Positions 15,101 through 26,700 of a stretch of 64,000 nucleotides of DNA are shown piece by piece. A program made the position numbers and the translations under genes. The DNA comes from Nematostella vectensis (taxonomy: Eukaryota; Cnidaria; Anthozoa; Actiniaria; Edwardsiidae), in the NCBI RefSeq assembly GCF_932526225.1, contig NC_064035.1, forward strand, positions 15,794,469 to 15,858,468, read 5' to 3'. The notes under the pieces were generated by a model that worked only from the letters and a program-made list of their open reading frames with translations, had not been told where the DNA came from and ran no database searches. How positions within the stretch are numbered: the stretch's first letter is position 1; each line of letters opens with the position of its first letter.

Positions 15101-15989
15101 CATGATAAGGCCTGGATCACCCTTGGTGGCACTACTATCCTGAGATTAACATGAATTATGTGTCGTGTAGACGTTCTGCGGTCGAAGCATCGAGATCGCA
15201 AGCACACCGCTAGAAATCACCAAGTCTGCCCTCCCGTCCGCAGGAGATGACGATAGGAGTAGATTCCTTCTGGTGGTAAGCGGGCCCAATTGTATCGACT
15301 CTTCCCAGGGATTACACATTTAGAGTACATCCTTTTATTTAATGTCGGAAACGTAAGGCCTTTAGTGTGAAAACCATGCGTAGACATAAGGAGACGTAAG
15401 GCCTTTAGTGCGAAAATCATGCGTAGACATAAGGAGACGTAAGGCCCTTAGTTTGAAAAGTATGCGTAGACATAAGGAGACGTAAGGCCTCTAGTGCGAA
15501 AATCATGCGTAGACATAAGGAGACGCAAGGCCTTTAGTGTGAAAATCATGCGTAGACATAAGGAGACGTAAAGGCTTTAGCGCGAAAATCAAGCGTAGAT
15601 ATAAGCAAAGTAGACGTTATGCCTCTAGTGTGAAAATAACGCGTACATGTACAAGAGATTTTTTCTGTTTCCTTCTCCGCTTTTTCGCTATATAACCATA
15701 AATGACCACAAAATGCGTTAATTGTGTTTTTTTTGCTAGATTTTTAGAAAATCTAATATACGCTTTCTTTATCCTAACATGAGAATAGGAAGATCTGCTA
15801 ACGTAGTCTTATTTGGCGCCTATATGTCCTACCGTTATAGACGTTTTGATTGATTTGTCATAAACCGGAATTGATGGTTAGTTAACTCGATGGTAACAAG
15901 ATTGATGGCTCATTCGACGTGGGCTTAATTTGGCGTAATGACAAATACCTCACTAATTAAACTTTCTATTTTTCTCTCTCCAGCAATAA
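155..15989 (+). CDS. CFAP69: CFAP69 (cilia- and flagella-associated protein 69), C-terminal part, multi-exon, 5' end off window
   Basis: CFAP69 is an armadillo-type protein of motile cilia, sperm flagella and olfactory cilia. I identified it by remembered similarity to the vertebrate protein: GFTKVLVLFATF, EDFELKKLL, GHGNSYHGSGGRGNK, VIPLPADRPS, DVSENMRAKIF, LPGLSTADYVT. Exons: 155-203, 286-407, 1798-1908, 2046-2151, 2431-2595, 3092-3207, 4814-4932, 5357-5438, 5528-5593, 5981-6107, 6699-6836, 7474-7550, 7829-7963, 8176-8238, 8311-8397, 11729-11793, 12761-12803, 15171-15275, then a tiny last exon. All junctions are AG/GT and the phases join without a break for about 592 codons. The sequence before 155 reads as intron, so the N-terminal third is off the left edge. 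The C-terminus keeps a motif like the vertebrate ESTPARL (EIASTPLEI) but ends soon after. Introns are inflated by minisatellites. Identity is strong; the last exon is weak. Confidence 0.93.
520..1415. mobile_element. Fold-back (inverted-repeat) element in a CFAP69 intron
   Basis: About 170-190 bases at 520-700 reappear reverse-complemented at about 1240-1415. Examples are the purine-rich gggaaagaagg block next to gcttgccagcagccc, and the outer tagcaagcg. The arms are imperfect and separated by about 540 bases. There is no transposase-like reading frame, so this looks like a non-autonomous DNA element or an old inverted duplication. Confidence 0.65.
3262..4755. repeat. 36-bp minisatellite, about 41 copies, in a CFAP69 intron
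   Basis: The unit is about 36 bp, built around gggacctccaggccgctat followed by a ccctattgatgttatt-type segment. Copies differ at a few fixed positions (gttattggga versus gttgatagta; ccgct versus tcgct). The array starts about 55 bp after the donor at 3208 and ends about 60 bp before the acceptor of the exon at 4814. Because 36 is a multiple of three, short open frames appear; they are not genes. Confidence 0.95.
7983..8140. repeat. GATGGT/GATGATGGT microsatellite
   Basis: An impure trinucleotide/hexanucleotide run of gatggtgatgatggtggtgatg type begins about 20 bp after the CFAP69 donor at 7964. Confidence 0.9.
8838..9430. repeat. About 217-bp tandem repeat, roughly 2.7 copies
   Basis: The marker ggcttgcgtacgg recurs at about 8840, 9054 and 9274, so the spacing is about 214-221 bp. 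Each copy carries the same series: tttaccgattg, aaattaaagctaagatatag, cgaggggtctgtttgatgcg, ttgttttgcaaaggcaagcg. Copies are diverged by several percent. Confidence 0.85.
9606..11692. repeat. Minisatellite with 72/96-bp units and a 912-bp higher-order period
   Basis: Blocks of 24 bp (gtgcagtactggcggg plus ttttccgt) alternate with a longer block (gtgcagtactagtgacgg, ttttccgcttgtacttctg, acggttaccgc). They make 72- and 96-bp units. Rare variants recur exactly 912 bp apart: gttatcgcgt at 9991 and 10903, and gttaccacgt at 10351 and 11263. The array ends about 35 bp before the CFAP69 exon at 11729. It carries a 664-codon open frame that is a by-product of unit lengths divisible by three. Confidence 0.95.
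12820..14895. repeat. AT-rich minisatellite in a CFAP69 intron, about 2 kb
   Basis: Short words such as gataagtcaatatgggaa, tgtaaataaagggagtct and gtatgggaaagtcaataaa alternate with a basic period of about 27-29 bp and longer units near 55 bp. The first recognisable copy lies about 20 bp after the donor at 12804. Unlike the array at 9606-11692, the unit is not an exact multiple of three and no long frame results. Confidence 0.93.
15345..15625. repeat. About 43-bp tandem repeat, 6-7 copies
   Basis: The unit contains gacgtaaggcctttagtg, tgaaaatcatgcgtagac and ataaggag. It starts about 70 bp after the donor at 15276 of the last long CFAP69 exon. Every unit contains a GTAAGG word resembling a splice donor. 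Confidence 0.9.
15984..15989 (+). CDS. CFAP69: CFAP69 putative terminal exon (stop)
   Basis: The exon ending at 15275 is in phase 0. The best following acceptor (pyrimidine tract then cag at 15981-15983) gives a single Gln codon and TAA. A second AG ten bases further, with exon start at 15994, would instead give an eight-residue tail ending in TAA at 16018-16020. If the intron after 15275 is retained, about 18 residues are added before a stop. The vertebrate protein has a longer basic tail, so either the end is shortened here or an exon was missed. Confidence 0.4.
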   Translation, partial: Q

Positions 15990-16015
15990 AAAGCCAAGTC
16001 TTCAAAGTATTTGTA

Positions 16016-16077
16016 AATAAACCGAGCCCGTTTGTAAATAGTACACATGTGTGTGGCCTTGTAGATATCACAATAAA
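16016..16077 (+). promoter_or_regulatory. Polyadenylation signals of CFAP69
   Basis: Two AATAAA hexamers lie at 16016-16021 and 16072-16077. They come just after the last possible CFAP69 stop and are followed by a T/GT-rich stretch. Position and sequence suit the 3' end of the plus-strand gene. Confidence 0.6.
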
Positions 16078-17682
16078 CTAGAAACAGATACTTGTTGTAA
16101 TGTTTATCTTCGGCTCAGTAGATTTGGGGTGGGTTTACGTTGCAGGGGATATCATTTTCCAAGAAGTAGTTTAAGACCCATTAACAGGGCATAACGTCGA
16201 TGAAGCGTTAATTAGTATTTTTCGAGTGCGTCACACAGAGTGCTCCCAATAAGCATAACATGGAACTGAAAGGTAGAGAGCAAAACTGTAAACGTTCAGA
16301 TGGACTGTCCCGTGTATCATTTCACATTTTTTGTATTCTATTTTCTTGTAGGAAGATAAAGCACGCTAGACTACTTTTTCCGTTTTTCCCCCGTGAAAAT
16401 TTATTATAGTAATCGTGAGTCAATAAACCAAGGTAATGCGTGTATCGCGAGATTGAAGGGTAAATCACCTAGGGAACCAATCTAAACCAATGAAAACATC
16501 ATATACACAAATATTCATCACCGGTACTTAGAAACGCAGCAAGCTGTTGTCGTAAATATGCCAATTCCATTTAAACCTTTTTAATCTGCCTTTATTCTTC
16601 GATAACCTCCAATTTGAAATGTCTGATGTTTATGTCTTTCAAATAAGTCTTTGAAGTTTCCCACACAAATAATTTCCGAAACATTGTGGAATGGGATAAT
16701 TTTACTAATTGTGTATAGAACCAGGTGTCATTCGCTCTGTTGTGTTTGCTCTTTCGAGTTCTGTTTCGTTTTGCTTCACCTGTCTGGGTAAGTTGTGGTG
16801 ATGAGCGCGCTTTCTTCTGAGCACAACAGGCTGCGGATATTTCCTCTTCAAGTTGAAGTTCTGGAACCATTGGGGTTTTTACTAATGACTAGCATTTTTT
16901 CAAATCATGCAAATGCGGCTTCCTTTTTTCTAGCTCCCCCATCTCGTCTAAACACTTTTCCGTTTTTTTTTTTTTTTTCAAGAGTTTTGGACAGTATTGA
17001 GGATAATTATAATAACGGAAAAAGCAATGGAATGAATAACACAGACGATGCTATTTCAGCAAAGCTACTTTCCGAATTAGTTGATTTTTCTGTGAAAATA
17101 ATGCGCCGTTTTTCTATTTCCTAATGTAATCAAGGCAAGAAATTATTTTCACCATATGAGAAAGACCATCAAAATTTTGAAGCATCCAATAGTTTCGCCT
17201 TTATTGCAACCGGCAAAGTTGAAATGAATTGAAAATTTAAATATGCATATTACAATAAAGGGCACAGCGGATGTACCCTACGTAATAGCCGCCTTTGGCG
17301 CTTAATAATTTCTACAAGCAATTGCTGATGACGAAATAAAGCAAGTAGTATATTTATTGGGTTGGTTATTCGACACTAACGCATTGTTTCTCATACAAAT
17401 GAGGCGGAGATGGTCCAATCGCATTACAGACCTTAGCGCTCTGTGCACCTGGATAGGTGCGTGCGCATTGCCCCGTGCAAACAGAGCATATTCTTCCTCC
17501 GTCAGAACTTGAAACAACGTTCGCTTTTCTTGAGAATTCACTTACAAGGGAAAGAATCAGCATTCTTTTCCTGATCGTCTACCCGGGTTAAATGCGTCTC
17601 CGGATCATGCTAATGGGATCGGCGGATTCGATTCCTGTCTGGTTGACTGCACTTTTGCTCAACTTTTGATGTCCTGTGAACG
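16078..17682. other. Intergenic region between CFAP69 and the polycystin gene
   Basis: I see no convincing coding exon here. Two opposed open frames of about 92 and 109 codons (16592-16870 minus, 16795-17124 plus) overlap and show no recognisable domain. The stretch must contain the promoter and 5' untranslated sequence of the polycystin gene, but I could not point to a TATA box or other core element with confidence. Confidence 0.5.
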
Positions 17683-17788
17683 ATGAGGAAGTTCCTGTTT
17701 TATCAGATTTTCCTGGTTATTCTACGCACTCTATCTGTTCGATCTGCCGAATTCCCTTTCCTCGGGACTTCCTCTGTCGAAAATGTCG
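17683..17788 (+). CDS. Polycystin-1-like exon 1: signal peptide
   Basis: The ATG at 17683 opens MRKFLFYQIFLVILRTLS, a basic n-region and hydrophobic core, ending near SVRSA-EF as a plausible cleavage site. The donor gtaagt follows at 17789. One base is carried into the WSC exon, where GAT TCG CTT TAC follows in frame. Confidence 0.85.
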
Positions 17789-20700
17789 GTAAGTTAGCTA
17801 GTTTAATAACCGTTATTTTACTTAGGTAAATATAACTCGAAAATAAACAGTTGTCGTCTAGTCCAACTTCTAGACTTTTTCCTTACTCGAGTTCTACCAG
17901 GTGCTTATTTGTCGTGGTGGAAAAAGAACGGTGCTTACAGCTCTGTTTATAATCTAATTTTCAAGGATGCGAAATGTTCTGCTTGATTGGCTAGGCAGTG
18001 TTTCCTCAAGAAAGAAAATATTGTCCTTCTTAAAATGAAAAGGGAAGTTTCATTAAGATTAAAGGTAGAGAACAATTGAGAGTAGACCTGCGATTAATCC
18101 ATTCCTTGCCAACTTTAATAAGCAGAACAAACTATACCAAACCCCAAAAGAGTAGACAATGTTTTGTTCCTTATTTTTTTTTTCTTTGACGTTAAAGTGT
18201 CGCAAACACCTAAATATTGGTGGCGCTGTAAAACAATATCAATCATATTTAACTTGATTACTCGTCCGGCCAGTGGCTCTGTGCCTAATTCCTATCAACA
18301 AAACAACAAAACCTCCTCAGAGAATATCTCGTAGATCTCCCATTGCCAAAAGTTATTTTGTTTAATGCGGCGATAGGTTTTGACTACGAGACGGATAGAG
18401 TTATATTTCAGCAAAAAGAACACCTTAATATAATTGATTTGAACATTTAGCGTTCCGCATAGTAAACACAACTATTAGTGATTCTATCAATCTAATTCAC
18501 CGTTTCCTAACCGTTTACTTTAATAAAATATTGTGATATTTAAACATTGCCCTGGAATTTCTCATCACTTGGCTAAAAGTCTTGAAACCGATATTTTGAT
18601 TTCAGATTCGCTTTACCTTGGCTGTTTTAAGGAGGGATGGCCAGTGCGTGACTTGCTCTTTTCGGCGGGGGACTATGACACCAGATCTTTGGATCCCAAG
18701 AAATGCTTAGAGATTTGCGGTAAACTGTATTTCCAATACGCCGGATTGCAAAAGGGCGACCTGTGTTTTTGCGGAAGGGATTATGGAAAGAGCGGAGTAA
18801 GCAATGAATGCGATCGGCCCTGCTCGGGAGACAACACCAGACATTGCGGTGGGAATTCTTCCTATTCAGCGTACAATTCAACCTTTTTCATAGGACGTTT
18901 GTCAGTGGAGAAATCTCTAGAGCTAACCGAGCTGTATTCTGAAGTAAACCTTACAGTAACCTTCTTAAATGGAACAACGACAGACGTTGGTTATGCAGTA
19001 GATCTCGAGGATGAAATAGGTTATTCCACTACAAGGAGTACACACCAACAATTCACGTTCCGAACGACAAGATGGGGAACAACAAAGATTTATCTCAGAA
19101 ATACTATTTCCAAAGCTTTTAAAACGACAGCGTTTGAACTAAGAACCCGCGCTGGCGTAAAATTTGTCGAGCTGGATTGCCCTCAAGTCGTCACAACGAA
19201 TGTGCCGTTTATCTGTGAGACGAAGGTGTATCAAGGGACAGACGTATCAATGGTTCGGCTCTTCAACAACGAACCGCCAGTCACCGCCTCCTTACCAGGT
19301 AAGCGAGGGTTAAGTCACAGACTTGACGGGTCGACGACCCGCGCTCTCTTACCCCGGATGCTCACACCCGAGCTTCTTAAAACATCTAGAAAAAAAGGAA
19401 AGGCATGCTAGCCGGTTCTGCAGTGGGTTTATTTGGAGATAAGTGTTTTCGGAAAACAGTAACCCACTGGAGAGCCGGCTAGAACGCTAGGAAAAGCCTG
19501 GAATACTTTGTCTGATAACCTGTACCCGATTTGTTTACTTCCGTATTATCTCATTTTTATTTTTTTAGTCTTCAAAACATATTGTATGCGCTTTGTTTCC
19601 AAGGCGAAAAGCATCAGAAGGCAATTCTTTCCTCCCTCTCCCCCAAAAAAGAATGCATACAAATAACACGCATTGACCTCAAGGGAAAGCAGTGTGATTA
19701 ATTATGTAATTATCAACTTTTTATTATTTATGTAATGCATTGGTGTGGCTAACAGTTTTTCTACGAAGTGTTTTTTTATGAATCCACCGAGGTCGGTTGG
19801 CGAAAGACTCGGGTCAAACGCATCTTTCAAGGGATGGCGGGGTGGCGAATATCTTAGGGCGAACGTAACTTTTAAGGGGTGCCGAAAGACTCCCGGAGAA
19901 TGCATCTTTCAAAGGATGGCAAAGGAATCGGGGGACACATTTTTGAACGGGTGGCGAAAGACTCGGGTCAAACGAATCTTTCAAGGGTTGGCGGTGTGGC
20001 AAGGGCTAAGGGCGAACGCAACTTTCAAGGGGTGGCAAAAGACTCGGTTCAAACGCATCTTTCAAGGGATTGCGGGGTGGCGAAAGTCTTAGGGCGAATG
20101 CAACTTTAAAAGGATGGCCAAAGAATTGGGGGCACATCTGTCATGGATGGCTCGGGGCGAACGCATCTGTGATTGGGCGGTGGATGGCTGAATTTTATAA
20201 GGTTTATCTCTAATGGCTTTTAGTTTTTATCTAGAAAAAAAGTACTTGTTTTTTTTTTTTTTTGCTCATTAGTTTGTTGGGTAATACAAATAATGTTTGG
20301 TTCACTCAATGTACACATATATGGGAAAGTGCTGTAAACTGGCAGGTGAATATCGAATGTATTTTACCACCGGGGAACGACAGAGCAAAAAAAAAATGGC
20401 ATGAAATTTTCCAATTCTCAATATATTAGCCCAACATTCCAAATACAGGGAGTTCCTCTGACCAAAAGCCTAATTTCAAATTTTAAAGAAATTTAGAAGA
20501 TATGAAATTTAGATATTAGCGAGCAAAGTTGGCTTAATTTCTGATCAGAGCCCGACTTCTTCCCAAAGACGAGGATAATTCATACTTTGAATAATTGAAA
20601 ATTGCACTTCAAGCCTCATATCTCGAAGACGAATCCATTAGAAAAAAAAACTCTTTTTGGTATGTTGGTTTACATAACATAAGGAACCTCTATGCACAAA

Positions 20701-23700
20701 TTCAAGCTTACTGAAGTTAACCAGACCTTGTTTTAGGAAAACTTGCCATTTTTTTTTTTTGCTCTTTCCCGGGGGACATACAACTTGCAAGAGATCATGG
20801 ATTCAACTAAAATGGGAGTCTGTGTAGTCGAAAAAACCAATAACAAACGCTCCCCTTTAAAAAAATTCCTTGTCCGACTATTAATATACTCTGAAAAATA
20901 AACACAGACAGTGACAAAAACACAGCATGTCCCTTATCTAATGAGATTTAATTTAATTTGCAGAATTAATTACGTTTCTCATAAAATTTGAGTGACTCTA
21001 ATGAAAAAAATGTTTTCACAGGATCTAATTAAGGGATTTCTCATTTGTCTTCACATGTTATTTGGTCCTTAATACACACACACACACACACAACACACAT
21101 TCTGTGCCTGTCTGACTACGCCCCCCTCCACTCCTCCCCCTTTGCTCTCTAATCCATGTCTGCCTCATAATAAATTTGTTGCATGTTACATGAGCTTCTT
21201 TCTATTATAGACCCATCTTATGTAAAGATAGGGAACCCTGTTCCTCAGTGGAGCCAGCAAGGTGTTTCTTCAAACTTCACCGGTGTATTACTCGTTCCAT
21301 CCACGAGTATACGAACAGAGACGTTGATTGTCAGCATAGAAGTATATGGAGTCAAAGAAGGACCAGCAAAACTGTTTGTGAGTAGAGTGTTGTCCACCCA
21401 ATGTAAAGGAAATCGACCAATTTACCCGATTCATTAGTCATTAAAAACGGTTGCTTGCGCGCGCTCTGTCTTTTGCTACAAAATATTTGCGTAGAAATCT
21501 TATATAAAAAACATGACATTTGCGCTTTTTCTCATGGTCGAATTGCAAGACACTGCTGAAGCTTACAACTGTAATTAAAAATCAAGCTTCAAAACAGCGT
21601 GGGCGTGTTTGAAACGCTGCAGGACTTGCGACAGAAAATTTGTTAGGTATTATACACTTTCCTCAAACGTTTTACCCTTGCTGGGTTTTTAACCCTTCAT
21701 TTGTAGAAAGAACGACGTGCGCGCAAACTTATTATCTTCATCATCTTAAATGACATAGATCGCACGAAGATCACAGTGATCCTTTTGAATCAAATCAAAT
21801 TTCGACATACTGTATATGAAGAAAAAAAGTCTAGAATTTCCCTCCAAGCTGTTAGGGAGGAGATAATAAAAAAACCTGTGCGAAGGAGGGAAGGATGTTA
21901 TAGACGCTTACTATTTCATGCTTATAGCAAAGTATTCTTAATTTTCTCTAGGTCGCAACACCACTCTGTAACTTCACAAACCAAACGTATTGCCCAAGTA
22001 ACTTAACATGCATTCCTGTTGGCACGTCCTGCACTATCCCTGTCAATACCTGCTCGCCAACAAATGTCCTGAGCATCACAAAAGTCAAATGCGGGACTAG
22101 CAACTGCACATGCAACATGGCATCCACGATAACCACACTCCCGGTCATGGACTACACTATCGCCTGTGAGTTGGGAACGTTTAACCTCAATCTTGGTTAC
22201 AACCTGTTCGTCCTCTCAGATGGTAAAGCCTGTAAAGTCAAGCAAGGAGACGTGCTTGGTTGGGTGAGCGACGGAGGTGGTCAAATCGGACATCGGAACG
22301 GAGGCAAGGCATATGAGATTTCATCACTTGACTCTAGTCATATCATCAAAGGTTTTAACATATCTAAAGCCACGCCTCGCACGGAGCGACATGTGGAGTA
22401 CCTCCTGAAAGTTATCGCCAGCGAAGCGGTTATATCACGTGCTAGCCATGTATTACTGAGCCCAGGATTACATAACTACCAGGTGAAGTTAAACAACACA
22501 CTGACCCCGCTGTTAGAGGTAAATCGCCTCGTCATCGCCCAGGTTCCAGCCGTCTTAATTAGTCCTGTATATCCCCTGGGATTCGAAACGTTTGGGGCAC
22601 TCGTAGGACACCAAGTTGAACTATGTGTGAACATGACTTCCGCAACAAACCTTTCCATCGTATGGAGAAATGCCTCAGTCGATGGTGAGGTTATCTGGGA
22701 AGGCTTTGTCCCGAACAGTCTCGATGAATATACGATTTACCGCATCAACCACAGTTTAAGCACTCCTGGGCGGTATGAGATTTATGTTCAGGCATCCAAT
22801 GCTATCAGCTCTGTCAACACTACAGTTGCCGTGCTTATCACTAATGGGATAACTGGTTTGCTTGGATCGTTACTCAAAAAGCATTTGACTGTCTACAAAG
22901 GACTGGCCGTAGTTTTCAACTCCTCTGTGGCAAGTGGCGATGGCGTGCGATATCGGTGGTTATTTGGCTCTCAAGGAACCGTAGGTTTTACTGCAAGTAA
23001 CACTACAACGTTTGTGTTTCATCAGACCGGTACCGTGAACGTCACATTAATAGCAAGCAATCTTGCCATGGAAGTTGACACATCATTTCTGGTAGAAGTC
23101 GAGGACCCGGTAACAATGACCTCTTCAATGGATTGGGCGCCTGTCAATACTTCCGTCGTGTTTACCTGTGCGCTGAAAGGAAACTTTGACTTGACTCAAT
23201 ACCATTGGGACTTTGGAGATGGGACCATCGTAACTGCTGCCAATTCGTCGAATGTGACTCATACTTTCTCCCGTGGTAACACTTTTACGGTTTCTTGCCG
23301 CATCGCGAGCAATGTCCCACTTAATTCCAGTGTTTCTATCCTCATCATAGCTCCAGTGACTGGGCTGACAATTTTGCCGTTTCCTGGTGTAGAAGTAAAT
23401 CAAACCAAGATGTTCCAGGCTATGTACACCGCTGGTAATAATTTGACGTTTGAGTGGTGTATACAAGGCCTAAAGATGGCATTCATAGCCATCTGCTCAA
23501 ACAATAATATATCCTACTTCTTCAACGCGACTGGCGAATACACCGTCATTGTCAATGCATCTAACGCCATTTCCTCCGATTCTTACCGTCTGACATTTTC
23601 GGTAGAGTATCTCGTTACTGGTGTGAACATCACTGCCCGACCAAACCCAGCTAAGTCTAACGAGCTTATAAATTTCAACATCACCAAGAATTCGGGTAGC

Positions 23701-26700
23701 ACTGTTCAATATCGTGTTGATTTTGGTGATGGACTTGTGATATATAATTTTGATGGAGATCTTCTGGAGTTTAACCGCAATTTCGTCGCAGGCAATCGAC
23801 AGATTATCCTTACAGCTAATAACTCTGTCAGTTATCTAACCATCTTTTACGCTCTCATCGTGCAGGATAAGATCCAAGAAATGAATATATCAATCAATGC
23901 AGACGCTGTTGTTAATGGCATACGGTACGTTGCACTTGGGAAAACCAAACAGCTCAAAGTAAGGACACTGAACGGTACGGACATTATGGTTGACTGGCAG
24001 ATAGACGGTTGGACATATCACGACAAAACTATCCAAACAACCGGAAACACGACCATAACAAGGAATCACGTGTTCAACTACGAGAAGGAAGTATTTGTTA
24101 ACGCTACTGCAAGAAATTTGGTGAGCACTCACAGTTTGTCTTTGCGATTTGTCGTCCAGGCAGCAATAGAGGGCTTCACTGCAAATATCCCTGACGCTGT
24201 TGTAATAGGAAGGTCAGTCATTCTGAGCCTGGAAAAGGATAAGGGTGGGAATGTCATTTATGAAGTCAGTAAGGGAGATGGCACTGCTAACGTGACAACG
24301 ACGGAAACAAAGCATGTATGGCAGTACGATTCACCGGGCACGTATCGTGTTACTTTGAGAGCCTTTAATCAACTCAGCGCAGCTACTTGGACAAAACTTG
24401 TCACTGCCCAGTACGCCATCGCGGGTTTGAAGTTTACTCGGCAAGTCGAGGTTGTGGGTATGAATGAATCCTTTACTATCAAGTGGGCAATAACTAACGG
24501 GACTGACGTCACCTTTAGAATACGTTATGGTGATGGAAATCCCGAAGTAAACGTTTCATCTCAGCTTACAATCACGCATACATATAAATCTCCTGGGAAA
24601 TTCGCAATTGAATTAACAGCAATGAACCTCGTGGACAGAATTGATATTAGACAGTACGTAACAGTCGAGGAACGCATTACTGGACTAAATGCATCCGCTG
24701 AACCAACGACCTTCAAGCTCGGGGACTCCTCCCTGGTTGTGAAAATAAGAACGTCGCTTGTGAAAGGAACTGGGGTGACTTACCAGTACGAGTTCGATGA
24801 TAATACCGAGTTAGTGTCTACTTCAGATGCGAGTGTTGAGCACCTGTACTCCTACCCTGGTGTTTTTAGAGTACATGTGACTGCTAGTAACAAGTTAGGA
24901 AAGAAAAACACTTCGTTGCTTGTAACAGTAGAGAAGCCCCCATCACCCATCAAGATCATTGGACTAAAAGTTTCTGCTTGTCCTTGCGTTTTAGGAACAC
25001 TCTGTGAAATCCAGGTGAAGTGGGAGCAGGGATTTGAATTTAATTGCGAGCTTAAATTTGGTGACGAAACATCTCAGAATTTGGATGACACAGCTCTGCG
25101 GAAACCTATTCAACATCTTTATCATCACCCTAACACTTATCAGCTTCAAATCTCATGTGAAAATAGTCTTGGGTCGGTTCAAGCTGGAGGTAAGATGGAT
25201 GTCGACGAGCCACTTTCAGGTCTAGATTACAAGTTAGGTAACCAGAGCATAGTACATGCCGTTTATGGGGAATCCTTGAAGGTGGGATGGCTTTGGACGG
25301 CTGGATCAAGGATACAAATTACCGCGGAGTTATCAGATTACGGCCAGCTACATGACCTCCCGCACAATTCGACAAGCGTGGAGCTTAAAAGTAGTTACTT
25401 CACCTATCCTGGCGATTTTGTGTTGACAGTAAAAGCGAGAAACTCAGTTTCTAAACCACAGATGATCAGCTTGACGATTGCCATGGTTCAAGAAATAAGT
25501 GATTTGAAGCTTTCCATCAACCCGAATGTGGCAATTGGATTCCCCGCGATGGCTGCTCTTACGATGAACGGATCCCACGCCGTGTCACTGTGGTCCTACG
25601 GAGATGGAAGTTCTCTGAAGAAACACGAAAGCGGACCTCGACAGTTCATCACATCTAGACACTTGTATGCGCATACCGGAATGTTCCCTGTTACAGTAAC
25701 TGTCTGGAATCGTCTTTCCAAGAAGAATGAGACGGCCCTCGCTTATGTATCAGTCCAAGTACCTGTCACTAACATATCGGTACCTTCTGATCTCACGGCG
25801 TCCCTCGGCAACAGCGTGACTTTCACAGTTAAGATAACATCACATGAAACACCTACCAATGCTAGCTATTACATAATCTATGGAAACGGAGAAAGATCAC
25901 CTATTAAAACTTTTCAGACGTCAATTGCCTCATATGAATATACTTATGCTGCTGCCGGCTGCTACAGGGCTCGAATGTTTGTGATAAATTCCATCAGTAG
26001 TCAATCTCGGTACATCACAGTACGTATCATCAGCGCAATCGAAAGGCTCTCACTGCAAGCCAAGCCTCCAGCGTTTGCTCCATGGCTTCGTGACGTTCTG
26101 CCCTTTGAATACCCGGTCGTGCTTCAAGCATCGAACGTCAACGACTCCTGTTTAGAGTTTGAGTTTTCCTTTGGTGATGGCGAGTCAAGCAGTGGCCCAT
26201 CGACAGTCAGTCATTCGTATCCGCTACCTGGTGAATACACAGTTACTGTAAGAGCCTTTAATCCCTATTCGCACAGTGTCAAGCACGAATATGCTACTAC
26301 TAAGGTAAAGCTAGTCAAAGGAATCTATGACGTATTCCTGGCATCCAATAGCCCTGGTCGACCGGAAAAAACCGTGACTTTTGTAGTATTTTGCTCTAGC
26401 CCAGGAAATGGTTCTTCCTTCGTTTTGGACGTTGGTAACGGTGAAAATGTTACTCTATCCACACCTAGCGATAACTCTTTGGTATCCGCCGAGAAATACC
26501 TTCGCCCACAAACCAGGCTCCCGTTTGATCCGACTTTCTCGTTTTACTCAGTCGTATACAATCACACGTTCGACAAAGTCGGCAACTACAAAGCTAAGTT
26601 GATGGCCTGGAACGAGGTGTCCCGGCATGCTTTGCAGATTGAGGTAGCAGTGACGGATATTGGTTGTCGTATCCCCGAAATTACCATATTTGGCGGCGGA

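Noticed and set aside
12820-15625. Possible CRISPR-like array because of regular repeats
   Set aside because: The repeats are contiguous minisatellite units without unique spacers, in an intron of an animal gene.
16592-17124. Two opposed open frames between CFAP69 and the polycystin gene
   Set aside because: They overlap each other, lack domains and splice continuity, and sit in A/T-rich sequence. Transposon debris or chance is more likely.
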